The notes: a model not told the origin generated them from the letters alone. A DNA stretch of 64,000 nucleotides from Chrysomallon squamiferum (GCA_012295275.1 CM022679.1:17560342-17624341), one strand, 5' to 3'. Positions 1 to 13,507 are shown, counted from the first letter of the stretch. Made by a program: numbers and translations.

Positions 1-521
1 TTTGATATATTTGGTATATATATATATGCATCTGGTAAGTTTTTGATTACGAATAATATTTTATTCAAGATAAAAACACAATCACTGAATCAGTACTATT
101 TACTACTAATTTATAATTATCAGCGAAAGTGAAACAAATCCCGATTAAATTGTTTATTTAATTGGCATTCGCTAGAGACAGACTATATACTTACTTTTCT
201 ACTAATCATTAGATCATAGGATCATGGAGATTTGTAAAAATTTGAGCATTTTCAATAGTGTGTATGTCTCAGTTGGCATTTGTTAATCCAGTCCAGTATC
301 TCACTTCTCAGATATTTATTTTATCAGCAGTATATTGAATAAGCAGCTGTTCGTGACTTGTAATTATAAGTATGCATACACCACTTGTGAAATAAGTATA
401 AAATTATGTGTGCATGTAGGTTTTTGTAGATTCGTAAATGTGCTGATATAGAAATTGTGTTTAGAAAAACGTAATTTGTGAAATTTGTTTCCTCCATTTC
501 AGAAATTTCTTTAAAAGAAAA
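1..521. other. 5' flank and leader of the ZNF511-like gene
   Basis: No coding exon was found here. A splice acceptor (pyrimidine-rich tract ending in AG at 501-502) lies 19 bases before the ZNF511 start codon. The start codon is therefore probably on the second exon, with an unlocated non-coding first exon and promoter further left or outside the window. Confidence 0.45.
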
Positions 522-3014
522 ATGGATGAATCTGAGAACATTCCAGATTCATTGCCATATCCAAGGTGGAATCACATCAAACGTAGATTTGCACCAAAAG
601 ATGACTTTTTCATTGATGGTGATCTTGCATGTGGCTTTGTTGAAAAATATATAGTTTCAGAATATGTTGACAGTAGTGACAGTGATTCAAGGTACTAAAC
701 ATTAATTTTTAATTCTTGTGCTATAATTTGTTTCATAATAACATGTGTTCTGTCTTCATTAAAAGTGTATTAAATAACTGGCCAGATGGAATTACTTTTG
801 TTAAATTTTTTTTTTTTAATGGTTTAAATATTTATACAGCCCAAAATTTCATTAAATTATATGTTTCATTAGATCAGTTCTGTGTTAATGAATTTATGAT
901 AGATGTACAACTCTATTGTATATATGTGTTAATTTATTTTACAGAATGTCATCATTTCCATGTGGAATTAGTGGCTGCAAAGAAGAATTTGACAGTATCA
1001 TCAGGTAGATCTGATAAATTTATTTTATGGAATTAATAACTAAGAAAACTGTTTATTTATTTGTTTTTTCATTGGATACATTTTATGCTACTACTTTGTA
1101 ATAAGTAAATATTGTCTTCTCATATTATATGCCTGACTTTATTTTGATTTTATACCATTATAACAAACAGTTTGTATGCAATTACATCAGAAATATATGT
1201 GTTTAGTTGGTTTATTAATATAAATTTTGTTTCAGTTATGAACATCACTATAAAAGTTTGCACCTCCATAACTGTTCGGTGTGCAGCAGAAGTTTCCCAA
1301 CTAATCACCTTCTTAGTATTCACATTCTAGAGTGGCATGATCCAGTGTTTGAAATTAAGGCAGCAAAACAGGATATGGTAATACTGTTAAATTAAGAGAT
1401 TGTTATTTCAGTAAAAGATAATTTTGATTTTTCCATATCCATAGTTTATTATGAAAATTTGAAAAAGAAAATAAATGTTAAACATGATTGATTTTGTATG
1501 CTTCTTTTAAAAGAAATTCTTTATGTAAATGATTTTTTTGGTTAATTCATAATTTTGTAAAAATGTGTTTATTTATAATGAACATACTACTTTAATATAA
1601 TACAATTAGTGGATCTGGTTTTCTCAATTGATTCTTTTGTTTTTCAAATTTAAGTAATTAATTAAATAGCTATGTTTATGTTAATGGTTATTGTACACTG
1701 GAAGCTGGTTATCACTTTTTGCAACTCAAAAATCCCTGACACACACACACACACACACACACACCAACAGGCAATATCATTTATATATTTTGTAAATGTT
1801 TTATTACCAGCAGACAGCATTTTAAAACCTTCAGTCACTGTTTTAATGTTATTTATTTTTAAATTTATAGCATCAGTGCCTGATTGAATCTTGTGCTGAG
1901 AAATTCAGGACACCGAAACATAGAAAAAAACACATGATTGAAGTTCATAAATATCCTTCCAACTATAGATTTGACCAAGCCAAAAAAACAAAGTACGTTG
2001 TTAATATGGAAATGGTGTGATTTACATTTAGTTTACTTTTTCCTTCGTCTTCCTTTCTTTTTCAACTTAATTAAAGTAAAACATTATATTAAAATTAATA
2101 TATTGATTTGAAACACATTAATGTTAACAAACAAAAAAAAACAAAAAACAAAAAATGACATTATTGGTGATTTTTAAAGAATTTTCTTAAAATAAAACTG
2201 TAAAATGTCAATATGCTGATTCGAATTTTATTAACAGTAGTACTAATTTGTTGAAAAAGTGTTTTGTTTTCTATATTACTGTACTTTTTATAGAGGTGGG
2301 ATGAACCATAAGTTGTAATACAAATAAATGTTGAAATTATAGATGCAGTATTTCAAAAGAAAATATTAAATCAGATGACAAGAAGATGGAAATTGATATA
2401 AATATTGATCAGACTACTCCAGGAAAACTAGCATCTCATTCAGAGGATACTGCTAAAAAGAGAACATTCAACTGCAAGTAAGCACAAACACACACACACA
2501 CACATATGCATACTGACATTATCTTTTACTTGTTGAAGCTCTAATATGACTGTTATTTTTGAAATATACATATATTTTTGTTTTAACTAGCTAGCTTATT
2601 TGGTACCCTTGAACTGATAGTTCAAACATAATACAAGAGTTAATCCATTAGACAAGTAAAAGGTAATGTGGTTGAGTTGTAGTTTGTTATTACTAGTTAT
2701 ATTACTATGTATAGACACTCTTCTTTAACAAGATCTTTATAGTACTAGCTATTTTGTTTTGTTCTTTAAATTTATATGTTATATATTTGCCCTGTCTATA
2801 TAGAAAAGTAATTTCTTAAGTATATTTATCATTTATTTATTGCAGAGTTCCAAAGTCTGTTTGTTTTGGTAAAGGAACATCAAAAGCATTTCAGCATTTA
2901 GGAAGGAAAAAGAAGCACTGGCATCAGGTGGATACAATGGACACTGAAACAGTTGTTCACATTGAGAAAATTAACATGAGAGATTTATCAGACGCTCTGT
3001 CAGACACTTATTAA
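522..3014 (+). CDS. ZNF511: ZNF511-like C2H2 zinc-finger protein, complete, 6 coding exons
   Basis: Exons 522-691, 945-1004, 1236-1377, 1871-1992, 2343-2477 and 2846-3014 join in frame to about 265 residues; human ZNF511 is about 250. The N-terminal part carries the family-type segment FAPKDDFFIDGD. Three C2H2-type fingers follow: one starting FPCGISGC, one around NCSVCSRSFPTNHLL followed by HILEWHD, and one starting HQCLIESCAEKF and ending KKHMIEVHKYP. A low-complexity acidic/basic linker leads to the conserved C-terminal block VPKSVCFGKGTSKAF and a Lys-rich stretch. The HILEWHD motif and the C-terminal SVCFG block identify ZNF511 rather than a generic zinc finger. The protein is expected to be nuclear; its biochemical role is poorly known in any species. 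The start was chosen at the first in-frame ATG after the acceptor at 502. Confidence 0.9.
1739..1764. repeat. (CA)n microsatellite
   Basis: Perfect CA dinucleotide run inside the third coding intron of ZNF511. Confidence 0.95.
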
Positions 3015-3077
3015 TTGTATTTGCTGAAAAAAGAAATTTCATTGCAGCTAATCTTCTTAAAATTTGTTTCTGAAAAA

Positions 3078-3083
3078 AATAAA
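3078..3083 (+). terminator. Candidate poly(A) signal of ZNF511
   Basis: AATAAA lies about 64 bases after the ZNF511 stop codon. The position is reasonable for a short 3' UTR, but the hexamer is common in this A+T-rich DNA. Confidence 0.5.
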
Positions 3084-5386
3084 AGCACATTAATTTAGAT
3101 AACTAGTTTCTTTGTATTTCAGAAAATTTATCTTGAAGTTAGTTTATCTATATGAAGTTGTTAATGTTAATGCAAATTACTTGTGTTTAAGCAAATTTAA
3201 TACATTTATTCATCTATATTTATCCTGCAATCACACAATGTAATGGTGAGATATAATGCCGTGATAAATTTGTACATTATGACCAAAGATATAACAAGTT
3301 ATTTCTTGTATCCTGCAATTCTTAATAATACAAAAAAGTAAATGAAATTAATGCTTTATTTCTCAACTCAGCATACTCGAAATTAGTAGATTAACATGCA
3401 TTAATTTTGTTGTTGACTAAGAAAAATACTATACATCAAAATAAAATACATGTAACTCTTAAATATGAACAATTTGTTACTATTTAAAAATGGACTTTTG
3501 TGATCTAAATCATCAGTTAAACACTAAAGAAGTAACTTTGAACAGTATTTGTGCAAGTAGAAAGTAATTTATTGAGGTAAATTGTTTAAGCCAGTCTCCA
3601 AAAATATTGAAATTTATGTATCACATCTTGCCTCTATGTACAATATAAGTTAGCATTTCAGTGGTTATTTTGTTGCAAATAAAAGTTAACTGAAATGTAA
3701 TATTATAAATATTCAACTTACAGATTTCTGTCTATAATATTAATGTTTTTAAACACTGCTTTTCATATTAATTTATTTTTGTTATAAAAAAAAATACCAA
3801 TAAATTATTCATTATAACATTTTTTATTTTCGTTTTCATTGCAATGTTATAGATACATGTACATAAATGTATTTATAAATATGTTAATCAAAAAGCCATT
3901 ATACATACTTTTTCCAACCGCACCTAAAATTTTGGTATGTATTTCACAGAAGCAGTACTGTAATATAATCAACTTTAATTTAAGTACCTGTGAAAGCTGG
4001 TGGTGGAATATACTGTCTAACATGCATTTTGAATTAACTTCCTAATTATAATGTTTTGTTTGAACAACCATTCTTTGTTGATAATAAAGATGCATTAAAA
4101 TAATTTAAATGCCATATTTCTCCTTTCCTCAAAACAGAAGAAAACAATTTAGTACATTTATGAAAGTAAGTTGATCAGTTTCTTTCTTTAAAGTAATTTC
4201 AAGGTTAATAACAGAAATAAATAAAGTTTAACTGACACAGCTAACAAAAAAAAAAAAAATAGAAGAAAATTTGTAGGGGCAGATAACTAGATTTGCTGAT
4301 TAAAGTATATTTTAATGGATGTACTGTAACGAATTATAAAAACTGTTGCCTATAATATTTACCCACTTAATCTCACTATCATCTTGCACTCCATTATTCT
4401 AAACAAAGTTTGAATAAATAATTTATTCATATTCAGTGTTAATAGATATGTTTAAATAAGTTAGTTTATTTCATTTGTGATTTATCAGTTTATTTTCCCC
4501 TTTCTCCTGTCAGATTTAACATGTCTAATCTGTTGATACGACTAATACATTATATGTCACTGCTGTGAATAATAGTATCGGTTATTTAGCTATGATGGTG
4601 TTTATCTAATTGTAAAAATATGTTTCCAGAAATTAAATTGTTTACCAAACTAACCTATTGGTGTGTGTGTGTATGGGAAATCATAATAACAATAAAATAA
4701 TAACAGTAAAACATTATTATGTATAAAATATAAAAAAAAAACAAACAATAAAAGTAAATCCCATAACCTATTCAGTCACATGTATACACATTTTGAATGA
4801 AAAGGGGTAAATCAATTTTGTGTGTATTTACTAGTAAACCATTTCACTCATTGTTTTTAATTTTATATTTTTGTTCCCATGCACCCAACCTAAACTACTG
4901 ACTGTAGTGACCACAAAAGTGGAAAAAAAACCCAAAAAAACAAACACAAACATGAATAGCAATACAATAGATTATTCTGTCTAAAGGACTACTATTTAAT
5001 CGTTATGTTTCATAACATATAAAATAAATAGAAAGAAAAAGTAGGTTAAAATATTTGTAGGAGCGGCAGTGATAATAAAAGAGTATCGTGACGAGAGAAA
5101 TCATAATTGTAACAATAATGTATTTCATCGAATACCTTTAATTAAAAGGTTGGTGGCACAAGTGCCAAAATACAGCTAAGTAAAGGTCATAATCAAAATT
5201 TAATACGAACAGTTACTGTTTACTCGGGGTATGAAGTACATCCTTGACAGAATGACCTAGAAATTCCAACAGGTTTTAAATAAAAAAATAAAAACTAATG
5301 ATACCAAATGGGTTTTGCGAAGCACGTCAGATTATAAAAGGAAAGAAAAGTTTCATCGTTTCAATGTAGCAGACGACACGAGTGAA
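3084..5386. other. Intergenic DNA between ZNF511 and the GST gene
   Basis: A+T-rich DNA with short A and T runs and no coding exon that I can support. The last 350 bases are less A+T-rich and contain several CG dinucleotides; they probably hold the GST promoter and 5' UTR. No clear TATA box was identified. Confidence 0.5.
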
Positions 5387-8300
5387 ATGGCTTCAAAGTT
5401 AGTGTTGTACATTTTCCCTTTCAGTCCTCCAGCCAGGGCCGCATGGATGACGATCCGAGCAGTCGATATGCCAGTGGAAATAAAAAATATTGATATTTAT
5501 AACGGTGAACAGTATAAACCTGAATTTTTAGAGGTAAACAATTTATTTTTTCTGTACTCTCTCTCATCTTTTGTTTTATATGCTCCTGCAATATTGCCTT
5601 TATTCATTTTTTTATGTATAATTTCGCATATTAATTTATATCAAATTGCTTTCGTAATTTAATAAGTTACAAGTTCCCAGCTCACCTGATGAAAAAGTAT
5701 TTATTATTTAGTTAGTTCTTTGAATTTTAGTGTTACTTTTCTCTATGTACAAATATGTGTATGACTGTGTGTATTTATGTAAGTATGCATGCATGCATGC
5801 ATGTATGTATGTATGTATGTATGTATGTATGTATGTATGTATGTATGTATGTATGTATGTATGTATGTATGTATTATTATTATTATTAATCTTTTAAGAA
5901 ATATTTGTGATTTTCTATTCAAATCTATTTAGTTGTGAAATACACGCATAATGCACAAGCATTTAGTGACTTGGTGTTTTTTTTTGTTATGTTTTTGTTT
6001 TACCTTTTTATACTGCTGATCCAGCAAGGCGCAACACCAGTTTGAAACAAAACTGAAGAACTGAATTAGCTATTCATGGCCTCTAACACATATTGGAGAA
6101 AAAAAGATTAACCTAAAAACAACAACAACAAACCCCTATGAAACATACCATCAAGTACAAAAAAAAAAATAATAATAATAATAATAAAAATATATAAAAT
6201 TAATAATAATAAACAAAACTAAACTAAACTAAATAAATAACATTCATTTTCAAACTATCAATTAAACATTCAGTTTCAAACAAAAAAATAATAGTTTTAT
6301 TGTAAATACCTTCTTTTTGGCCAGAAACACGTTAACAAATATAATTAAATTGTTTATGTGGGTACGTCACATCGTGACAGGCGGGATGTTACAAATTAAG
6401 TCGGTTAAACGAATTTACGCTAGTGACCTCACAGAAACATCTTCTTTGGCAATAAAGCGTACAGTTTTTTTATGGACGTCATTTGAAAAGAAATGAAGAA
6501 AAAAAAGAAGGTCATTAAAGAGGTTATATGTTATTTACAACCCAAAGGCCATGTCATCGCATTCCGAAAATAACTAGATATTTTAAGAAGCACTGGTTGA
6601 CCCACTTACTTTATTTATACACTTCTAAAATAGATATATTATCATCGATGACAGCGAACATCCCATTCACACAAACACACAAATACACAAATAAACTAAT
6701 AAAATCTATATTTCTTTTTTCAGATAAACCCACAACATACAGTGCCTACACTTGTTGATGACAACTTTGTTTTATGGGAAAGGTACATTACTGCTTCCTA
6801 ATCATTTGTCTCAAATTTTAACATTTACAAACATTCACATGTAAGTAAATTATTTACTTTCTTTGCAACACAATTAAATATACTGTTGGTAAGTCTCTTT
6901 ATACTTGTAGTCAGTGTTAAACCCTTTCCTTGTAAGTTAAATATTTTGAACCCAAAACCTAATTTGTATTGAAAACAATAAAATGATTTGTGTCTGAACT
7001 ATGATACTTATGTTGTAAAAAGGCTGATAATATGAACAGCATTATTACTATTATGCTTAGAATATCGCTAATTTATTTGCTTAAAAAAACAAAACAAAAT
7101 TAACAGATAATTATTCAAACATTTCTGGTTTGTCATCTTTCAGTCGTGCAATCCAGGCGTACGTGATTGATAAATATGGCAGCGCTAATCAGTCATTGTA
7201 TCCAAAGGATCTCCAGAAACGAGCTGAGGTGGACCGATTATTAATGTATGATGCAGGCACTGTGTGGATTGGAGTTTTGGATAACTGGGTAATTTTCAGA
7301 CGTAATGTCTATTTTATTTAGTATAATTCTAACATACACTTCTAATTTATTTCTTCTTAGTATTGCTGCATGGCAGATTTAGAACTAGAGTGCCTATGGG
7401 TGGGGGGAGAACTCATTATAGAAATTAAATTATATGATAAATAAAAAATAAAAAAATGATTGATATACCACATTGTCTTCGAAAAGACATACGAAGTATT
7501 GTAGTGCCATTATTTCTTTAAATTATGCATATCACAGTTAAGTTATACTTTTATTTATTTATTTATTATTATTATTATTATTATTCTGCTATACACAATA
7601 TTAATAATTGTATTCATACTAAATAACAGCTGAACAAAAGAGTAATAAAGTATTTTATTTTCTATATTTTTTATTCGTGATCAGCAACACAAATTTAAAA
7701 GGAATCACTACAACAAAGATAGAAACTCGTCTTTGTTTAATGTAAAACCCGTCTATTTCGCTTACTAATTATAAATATTTTATCAGAGTACTAATTTTTA
7801 TATGTATATAATCTTAATATTATCAAGTTTCTGTATACAGATAGAATTACAGTAAAATACTGACAAATATTACATAAATATTAATAATTATAATCAGTAA
7901 ATAAACTGTCTTTAACTGGTGATATAAGTTATGTTTGACCATCTGTAATACCATTTAACAGGAAAACAAGCAATGACAAACTTTGAAATTTAAGTTGTTG
8001 GACCGTCAGACAACAGTACACATTGGAAACTGCAGACACAATGATCTCAGGCATGAGAGTCCTTGAAGGCAAAATATAATATTCAAACTAGTTTTGATCA
8101 CAACAGAACAAAAATGTTTGGGTGTAGGTGTTAATTAAAGGGATGTTACCTTATATACATTTATTTTCAAGATCATCATAATATTATAAATTCATTTTCT
8201 CCAACACAAATATATATATATGATGGTCAAACATATATATTAGAGAAAATTAAATTATTCTTACGTTAACACTGATATCTTTCTCAGTATGTTACCAATT

Positions 8301-8861
8301 AATTGTATGTCTGAAGGGCATCAGGAAATAGAAAGTGGCTCCCCAAACTGAATAACTGATTAATTTTTCAAAAATAAAACCAATTTAAAATTATTACATT
8401 TATTTTTTTAATTTTATGTCTGGATGTTCACGTTTGTGGAGTGGGTGGGCCAATTGTGCTTATATATAAAATGAAAAAAAACAACATTTTAAAAATATAT
8501 TTTTAAGCAATATGAATTTCATTTCCAGGTTACCAAAATACAGGGAAAACCACCACCTTCACTTGAACGTGAAAAGGCATTTCACGATAGCTTGAACTAT
8601 CTTGATGGCTTCCTGAAGAACAAAAAATACTTGACAGGAGACGATCTGACAATAGCAGACATCAGCATTGGTGCAACACTTTCTTTATGGGAGGGCTTAG
8701 ATGAAGATTTAAGTAAATGGTGTAACTTGTTAGCTTGGTATTTCAGGTTGAAAACATTGCCATTTTGGATCGAGTGTAACCAAGGGCTTCTAGACTTGAA
8801 AGTGTATTATCAGAAGAAAAAGGCAGAATTAGAAAAAAAAGTATCCAAGACAGTTTCTTAG
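5387..8861 (+). CDS. Delta/theta-like cytosolic glutathione S-transferase, complete, 4 exons
   Basis: Exons 5387-5533, 6724-6782, 7144-7288 and 8529-8861 join in frame to about 227 residues, the usual size for cytosolic GSTs. Residues 1-80 form the thioredoxin-like glutathione domain. The catalytic-type Ser is in FPFSPPARAA (Ser13). The glutathione-site motif NPQHTVPTLVDD (His54, Val56, Pro57) is followed by ESRAIQAYV (Glu68, Ser69). The C-terminal helical domain carries the N-capping box motif LTIADISIGATLS. NPQHTVPTL and ESRAI are hallmarks of the arthropod/mollusc delta, epsilon and theta group. The enzyme conjugates glutathione to electrophiles in the cytosol. An apparent earlier in-frame start at 5315 is TTG, so ATG 5387 was used. 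The exon 3/4 junction matches family length, so no exon seems missing. The exact class needs a tree. Confidence 0.9.
5784..5875. repeat. (ATGC)n/(ATGT)n microsatellite
   Basis: Tetranucleotide array in GST intron 1. It begins with ATGC units and continues with about 20 ATGT units, followed by a short TAT run. Confidence 0.95.
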
Positions 8862-9903
8862 TTATTTGATTGATTTTATTTGAAGTATGGAATAATCATT
8901 ATGATGCAGCAATTTTGATTTCTAGCATAGGTATAAAAAAAATTATAAAATTTTTTATTATTATAACTTACCATATTCAAGTCTCACATCATTTATCCAG
9001 CTTTATAAATTTATTAATTTCCATATGTTAAATTCAACTTCTTTCTTAAATTGAATTATTTTTATTTTAAGTATATCTTAAGTAACTGAAAACCTATAAA
9101 TGCTGGTCATTTTCAGCCCCAAGCTCTCTGAAATAGTGGTTTGGTGCCTTTAATGATAATAACAACAAGTTTAAATGTATAATAACAGATTTGGAAATTA
9201 AAATATTAAAGTATTGCAAAACCAGTTTAACATTTGGGCACAGAGTAAAAGATTTAGTTTTGCTTCATTTTGCTAGCTAGCTCACACTTGCTGTCCCTCT
9301 CTCTGTTTTAATGTAAAATGAAAGAATTAATCCAATATAACATATCATTCTTAGCAAAGTATTTAGAATGCAACCAACTTTAAAAACAAGTCCTCCAGTA
9401 GTAGGCAATTCTAAATCCCTCTATATTATGATTGCAACCCTCTCAACCACAATCATCCTAACAAACGTATTTACGTTTTACTACTGTATATTTTTCTTAC
9501 ATTATTATATCTCTATATTACATAGCTGTTATGTGTAATAAAGTTTAATTTTACAGTAAATTTTAGGGTTAATGTTCACATTTGCAATTTCCCCCAGACT
9601 TTGGCATTTTCTGGATGATGCTCCCTCTTATTAGTCCATGAAATGTTCATGTATGTTTTATTTGATACAGAACAATACCTGACTGTAACCTTCTATTAAT
9701 ACATGTTAGTAACATAAACAGGGTGAAAATATTGCTGACCTATACATGTGATCATTATTTACTTCATAACCAATAAATTAAAAAATAACAAAATTTATTC
9801 AGAAAAACTAAAAATGTGTTCTTATCATAAATAGGGTTGCTTTTAGTCAAAACATCATTACCTACAGCCCCTTTAACCATGCTAAGAACAATGATGGAAT
9901 GGC
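8862..9903. other. GST 3' UTR and downstream intergenic DNA
   Basis: No exon is recognised. It holds the candidate poly(A) signal and a second AATAAA near 9772. A short C-richer stretch at about 9390-9475 differs in composition from its surroundings but was not identified. Confidence 0.4.
9537..9542 (+). terminator. Candidate poly(A) signal of the GST gene
   Basis: First AATAAA that I found downstream of the GST stop, about 675 bases after it. Placement is plausible but unproven. Confidence 0.3.
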
Positions 9904-9923
9904 ATGGCTAGTGATCATAAAAT

Positions 9924-10133
9924 TCAGGAAGAGCAGATTGATGTCTGTAGGGATATTTGTGTTTTTGGCTTCTTGATAATCCCCCTTCTCACATCAACAG
10001 CAGATGCTAAATTGACAAACTGCCCATATCTCACTGTAGTTCTGATGATGGTGTGTAAGTTTTGTATCAGTCTTGATGAAGATTTTAGTTCAGTTGTAAG
10101 TGTTTTGGCAGAACTATCATATTTTGGTACCAT
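9924..10133 (-). pseudogene. Possible hAT-transposase fragment
   Basis: A 69-codon minus-strand ORF whose end (FVNLASAVDVRRGIIKKPKT) resembles the segment of ZMYM1/52-kDa-repressor-like hAT transposases just before the conserved EYYR..PFLD region. In that family a helical stretch leads into an IxxPR.xxRQ-type motif. The match is weak and from memory. It is outside the terminal repeats of the element at 11051-13507, so it would be a separate fragment or a rearranged piece. It may also be chance. Confidence 0.3.
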
Positions 10134-11050
10134 TACATGTCTGTTCAGAATTAGAAAAAACTGCTGAAAATGTTCTTATTATGCAATAAACAAATGTTAC
10201 TGCCATTTCCACTACTGGCACATATTGCCCCAAAATGTTGGCACAACAAAACATTTACAAACCTCCACCACAAATCCTGTGGTATTAATATTGTCCACAC
10301 ATATGAAGATCTTGCTCTTTGAGGCTCACTACTCATTTTTTGGAGATGTTGATTCCTTGGACTCCAGGTTGACGTAACTGGAAAATGGCACAACTTATCA
10401 CCTCCTCCCCTAGTCCATCTATTTTTGCAGTATTGTTCTCTTTTATTTAGCTCGTTTTTCAAAACATTCTTTTTCTTGATACCTGATTATCTATTAAACA
10501 AAAATGCTAAATTCTTTGTGTGTGTTTATGTCTAATGATCTGACCAGGAGGGGGTCGCCAAACGATTTGGCTCCTATTCAGGGCAGCCAGAATACATGCT
10601 ACACTGTTATTAAAATAACATATTTTATTTTAATACTTTAATTTATTTATTTTATACAAGCCTCTAAATGTGTATTTAATAAATAATTTTTTTTGCTATT
10701 TACATAAACAAGTTAAAGATCAATTTTACCAATAAATGTATAATTATAAACAAATGCTGTGTTTCACATCAATAAAATTATAATAATATAAATGCTAATT
10801 TAAAAAAATATATATATAAAATAAAAAAGATTTTATCTAGCCTGACACACAAGTTTGATGCAATTGAGTTTTTATTTTAGTGTGGTAAACAATATCAACA
10901 ACAACAACAATAATAACAAAAGGGTTGAAAAGGTTAAAATAGATTTTGAAACAGTATGAATAAACAGTAATTATTTCATATGCATAAAGAAATTTCACTT
11001 TATGAAATTATTTTTTTAAGAGTCAACAAACTGCTGTATTTGTTCAAACG
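10134..11050. other. Transposon-like intergenic DNA, no gene recognised
   Basis: Contains a minus-strand 103-codon open frame (10151-10462) with no recognised similarity, then A+T-rich filler. Base composition at 9900-10560 is visibly less A+T-rich than around it, as in the nearby transposon remnants. Confidence 0.35.
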
Positions 11051-12257
11051 CAGGGGCAGATTATGTTTTATGTAAGGGTGGGGTTTCCAAAACAATTTGT
11101 AAATGTTTGTAATTTGAAATTATAAATTTTATAGGATATTTGATATATATGTATATATATATAATAGATATAAAAAGACAAAACCTGTCCAAATCAAGTG
11201 AGAATATGTTTTCTGACATAAACATTATATCAGCAGTTGTCAACAACAAGTACGATAAAATTGATTGGACTGGAAGAACAGGTAACAATAAATTCTGGTA
11301 AAGGAAATAATCACTGGGTTAGGTACAAACAGCAACTAAAAAATCACTATTGGACCGAAGTCATAGTTTTGTTCACATCCCACAAAGCATAACTTTTTTA
11401 ACAGCACTTCTTAAACATAAAATGGAATTAGCTGGGTTTTTTAAAGATTCACGAGGAGACAAATTACTGTTCACAGAAAATTTAGGTTTGACATTCCATT
11501 GTTGAAAGATAAGTCCTGAAATAGTTAAAATTTACCAAGATATATATGAAAATGTTCAAAATTTAATAGGTTATTTCAATAAATAAAATGTGTCTGTTAT
11601 GAAATGAAATGTTATTACCTTCAAAACGGCAATGAAACTGGTTGACAATGTATCGGCAACTGTCATTTTATCAAGACAAAATTACTGCCTGGGTTCACAC
11701 ATAACAATTAGACAAATAATTTGGAATAAATGTTGAAGCAGGCAAAAGTAAAGAGAGAACTAAAGTAATTTCCACAAAACATGTCAATCGGTGCAGCAGT
11801 GACATTAGAAAAACCATGAAGGAGTAATATTTTAACTCGCAGACAAAATACAACAATATCAGATCCTGTCATAGCATACAAGAAAAAATCCAGGTTAAAA
11901 GAACATTTTACTCTGCACAATTTTCAGAACAATCCTCTTAGAACCTGAATAAATACATGTTCACAAATGTTTTATGAATAATTATATTAAAAGGTAAGGA
12001 AATGCTTTGAAATGTTTCCAAGCATATACTTTTCCAAGAACACTTTTACAGATGCAGAAAAAGGTTTTTGAAATAATGTATTGATATTTTACATATTTTA
12101 AAATAAAATGGTAAAATAATATGAAGCCAAAAACAACCCATTTTGAATTAATTACCCTTAAAACTAACCGGACTAAAGGACAATGTAATAAATACAATCA
12201 ACAATGTTCAAAATATATATATAATATATACTCACTGACATTAATACATAGTAATTC

Positions 12258-12301
<44 letters not shown>

Positions 12302-13507
12302 TATATAACCATAATAATTAACGTGGAACATTTACCCATCATCATAAACATCAGATTTATGATGATTAAAATAAGTATAGATATTTAGAGAGATATCTGG
12401 GTAATATGCTGGCATAATGATTTGATATAAATGTCTGAAAGATTATATATCATTACAAGACAATGGAAACACCGAAGTTTTAGGTAAGTGCTGTAAACAA
12501 AGTGTTATTTTTTCTGAAAATTAAGTTTTCATTTACTGACCACACACACACAAAAAATACAAATAAAAACGTGCACACACACCCAGTCACAAAACCCCAC
12601 TAATAATAGTCACAAAAAACCATAGTTGCACATGAACATATACATAACACCAAGCAATATATGTATGTATGTATGTATGCATTTATGTATTTTAGTTTCA
12701 GTTGATAAAGTTACACATAGAGAGAGAGGCTGTAAACTGTTTCAAATTTTGCATACATTAGTGTTACTTCAATACAGTTACTTGCCTTCATTCACCCAGA
12801 AGCAAGCATGTTAACATCTGTATCATGAAATTCAAAAAGAAATTGAAGGACTGCATGTACAGGCTTTATATATGCGGATCTAAGGTAGCTTTCAGAAGTC
12901 CAAGTCCACTGATGTTTCTCTCACATTCAGTTGTTATTACTGAAGTGTGGACAGCAATCAAAGCATTGTGTGGAGATTGGGAAAAAGGTCACTGTCGACA
13001 CTGACACTGCTTGCTTTCTCTTTTCTGTTCTCCATTTAACACATGACTCATGTATTTGGACTTTACAGTATTGACAAACCTTGAACACCATCTGGGAGTT
13101 GGAATGCAATCTCAATGTTAACAGTATTTTCCAGCACAGGCAAGTTGTGCTTTTTTAAAGCAATTCCTAATTTCAGCAAGCAGGCAATCTAAGAATGGAA
13201 CTACAATGCTCTGCCTGTAGTACTCTTCAGATGTCTTTACTAGTTGACTTGAAACAGGACTAGCAGACAGACTATAGCTAATAACAAAAACTGATGAGTA
13301 AATCAGTACAAACAATACTTACAATTTCTTAGTTTTATCAGCTTAACTGGCAGTGGATGGGTAGTGGATTTTTTTGAGTCACCATGCAGAATGAAGGGAC
13401 CATAGGGTACACGCATATGGACATACATTTTATTTATTTTATTATTTTGTTTTTAGCCAGTGTGGGTAGTTTCTGTAAAACTAGGAAACCTCCATAATCT
13501 GCCCCTG
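11051..13507 (-). mobile_element. Degenerate hAT-family DNA transposon with terminal inverted repeats
   Basis: The left end reads CAGGGGCAGATTATG (11051-11065). The right end is its exact reverse complement (13493-13507). A GGTTTCC segment follows inside both ends, so the ends share more than 15 bp. CAGGG-type ends are typical of hAT elements. Between them, on the minus strand, are pieces of a hAT transposase. The expected 8-bp target duplication is not visible (left flank ttcaaacg, right flank aaaataat), so it has decayed or the element is rearranged. The N-terminal half of a transposase is absent, so the copy is internally deleted and cannot move by itself. Confidence 0.75.
12870..13315 (-). 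pseudogene. hAT transposase remnant (C-terminal part)
   Basis: Read on the minus strand, SEEYYRQSIVVPFLDCLLAE (about 13230 down to 13160) matches the conserved EYYR..xIPFLDxLxxEL motif of ZMYM1/52-kDa-repressor-like hAT proteins. Further on, FPNLHTML and then, after a frame change, VITTECERNISGLGLLKATL (about 12940-12880) match the C-terminal dimerisation region. Stops and frameshifts separate the pieces, so this is a pseudogene. Confidence 0.7.

Noticed and set aside
716-1036. 106-codon plus-strand ORF in the ZNF511 region
   Set aside because: It reads through intron 1 in a chance frame into exon 2; the real gene is spliced 691 to 945.
4273-4290. AGGGGCAGATAACT similar to the hAT end at 11051
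   Set aside because: Only about 9 consecutive bases match and no partner end or transposase piece is nearby.
9390-9475. C-richer stretch looking like a nuclear mitochondrial insertion
   Set aside because: The open piece (MIATLSTTIILTNVFTFYY) vaguely recalls a mitochondrial NADH dehydrogenase subunit, but it is too short and unspecific to claim.
9904-10167. 87-codon plus-strand ORF
   Set aside because: No recognisable domain; it is antisense to the possible hAT fragment and probably a shadow.
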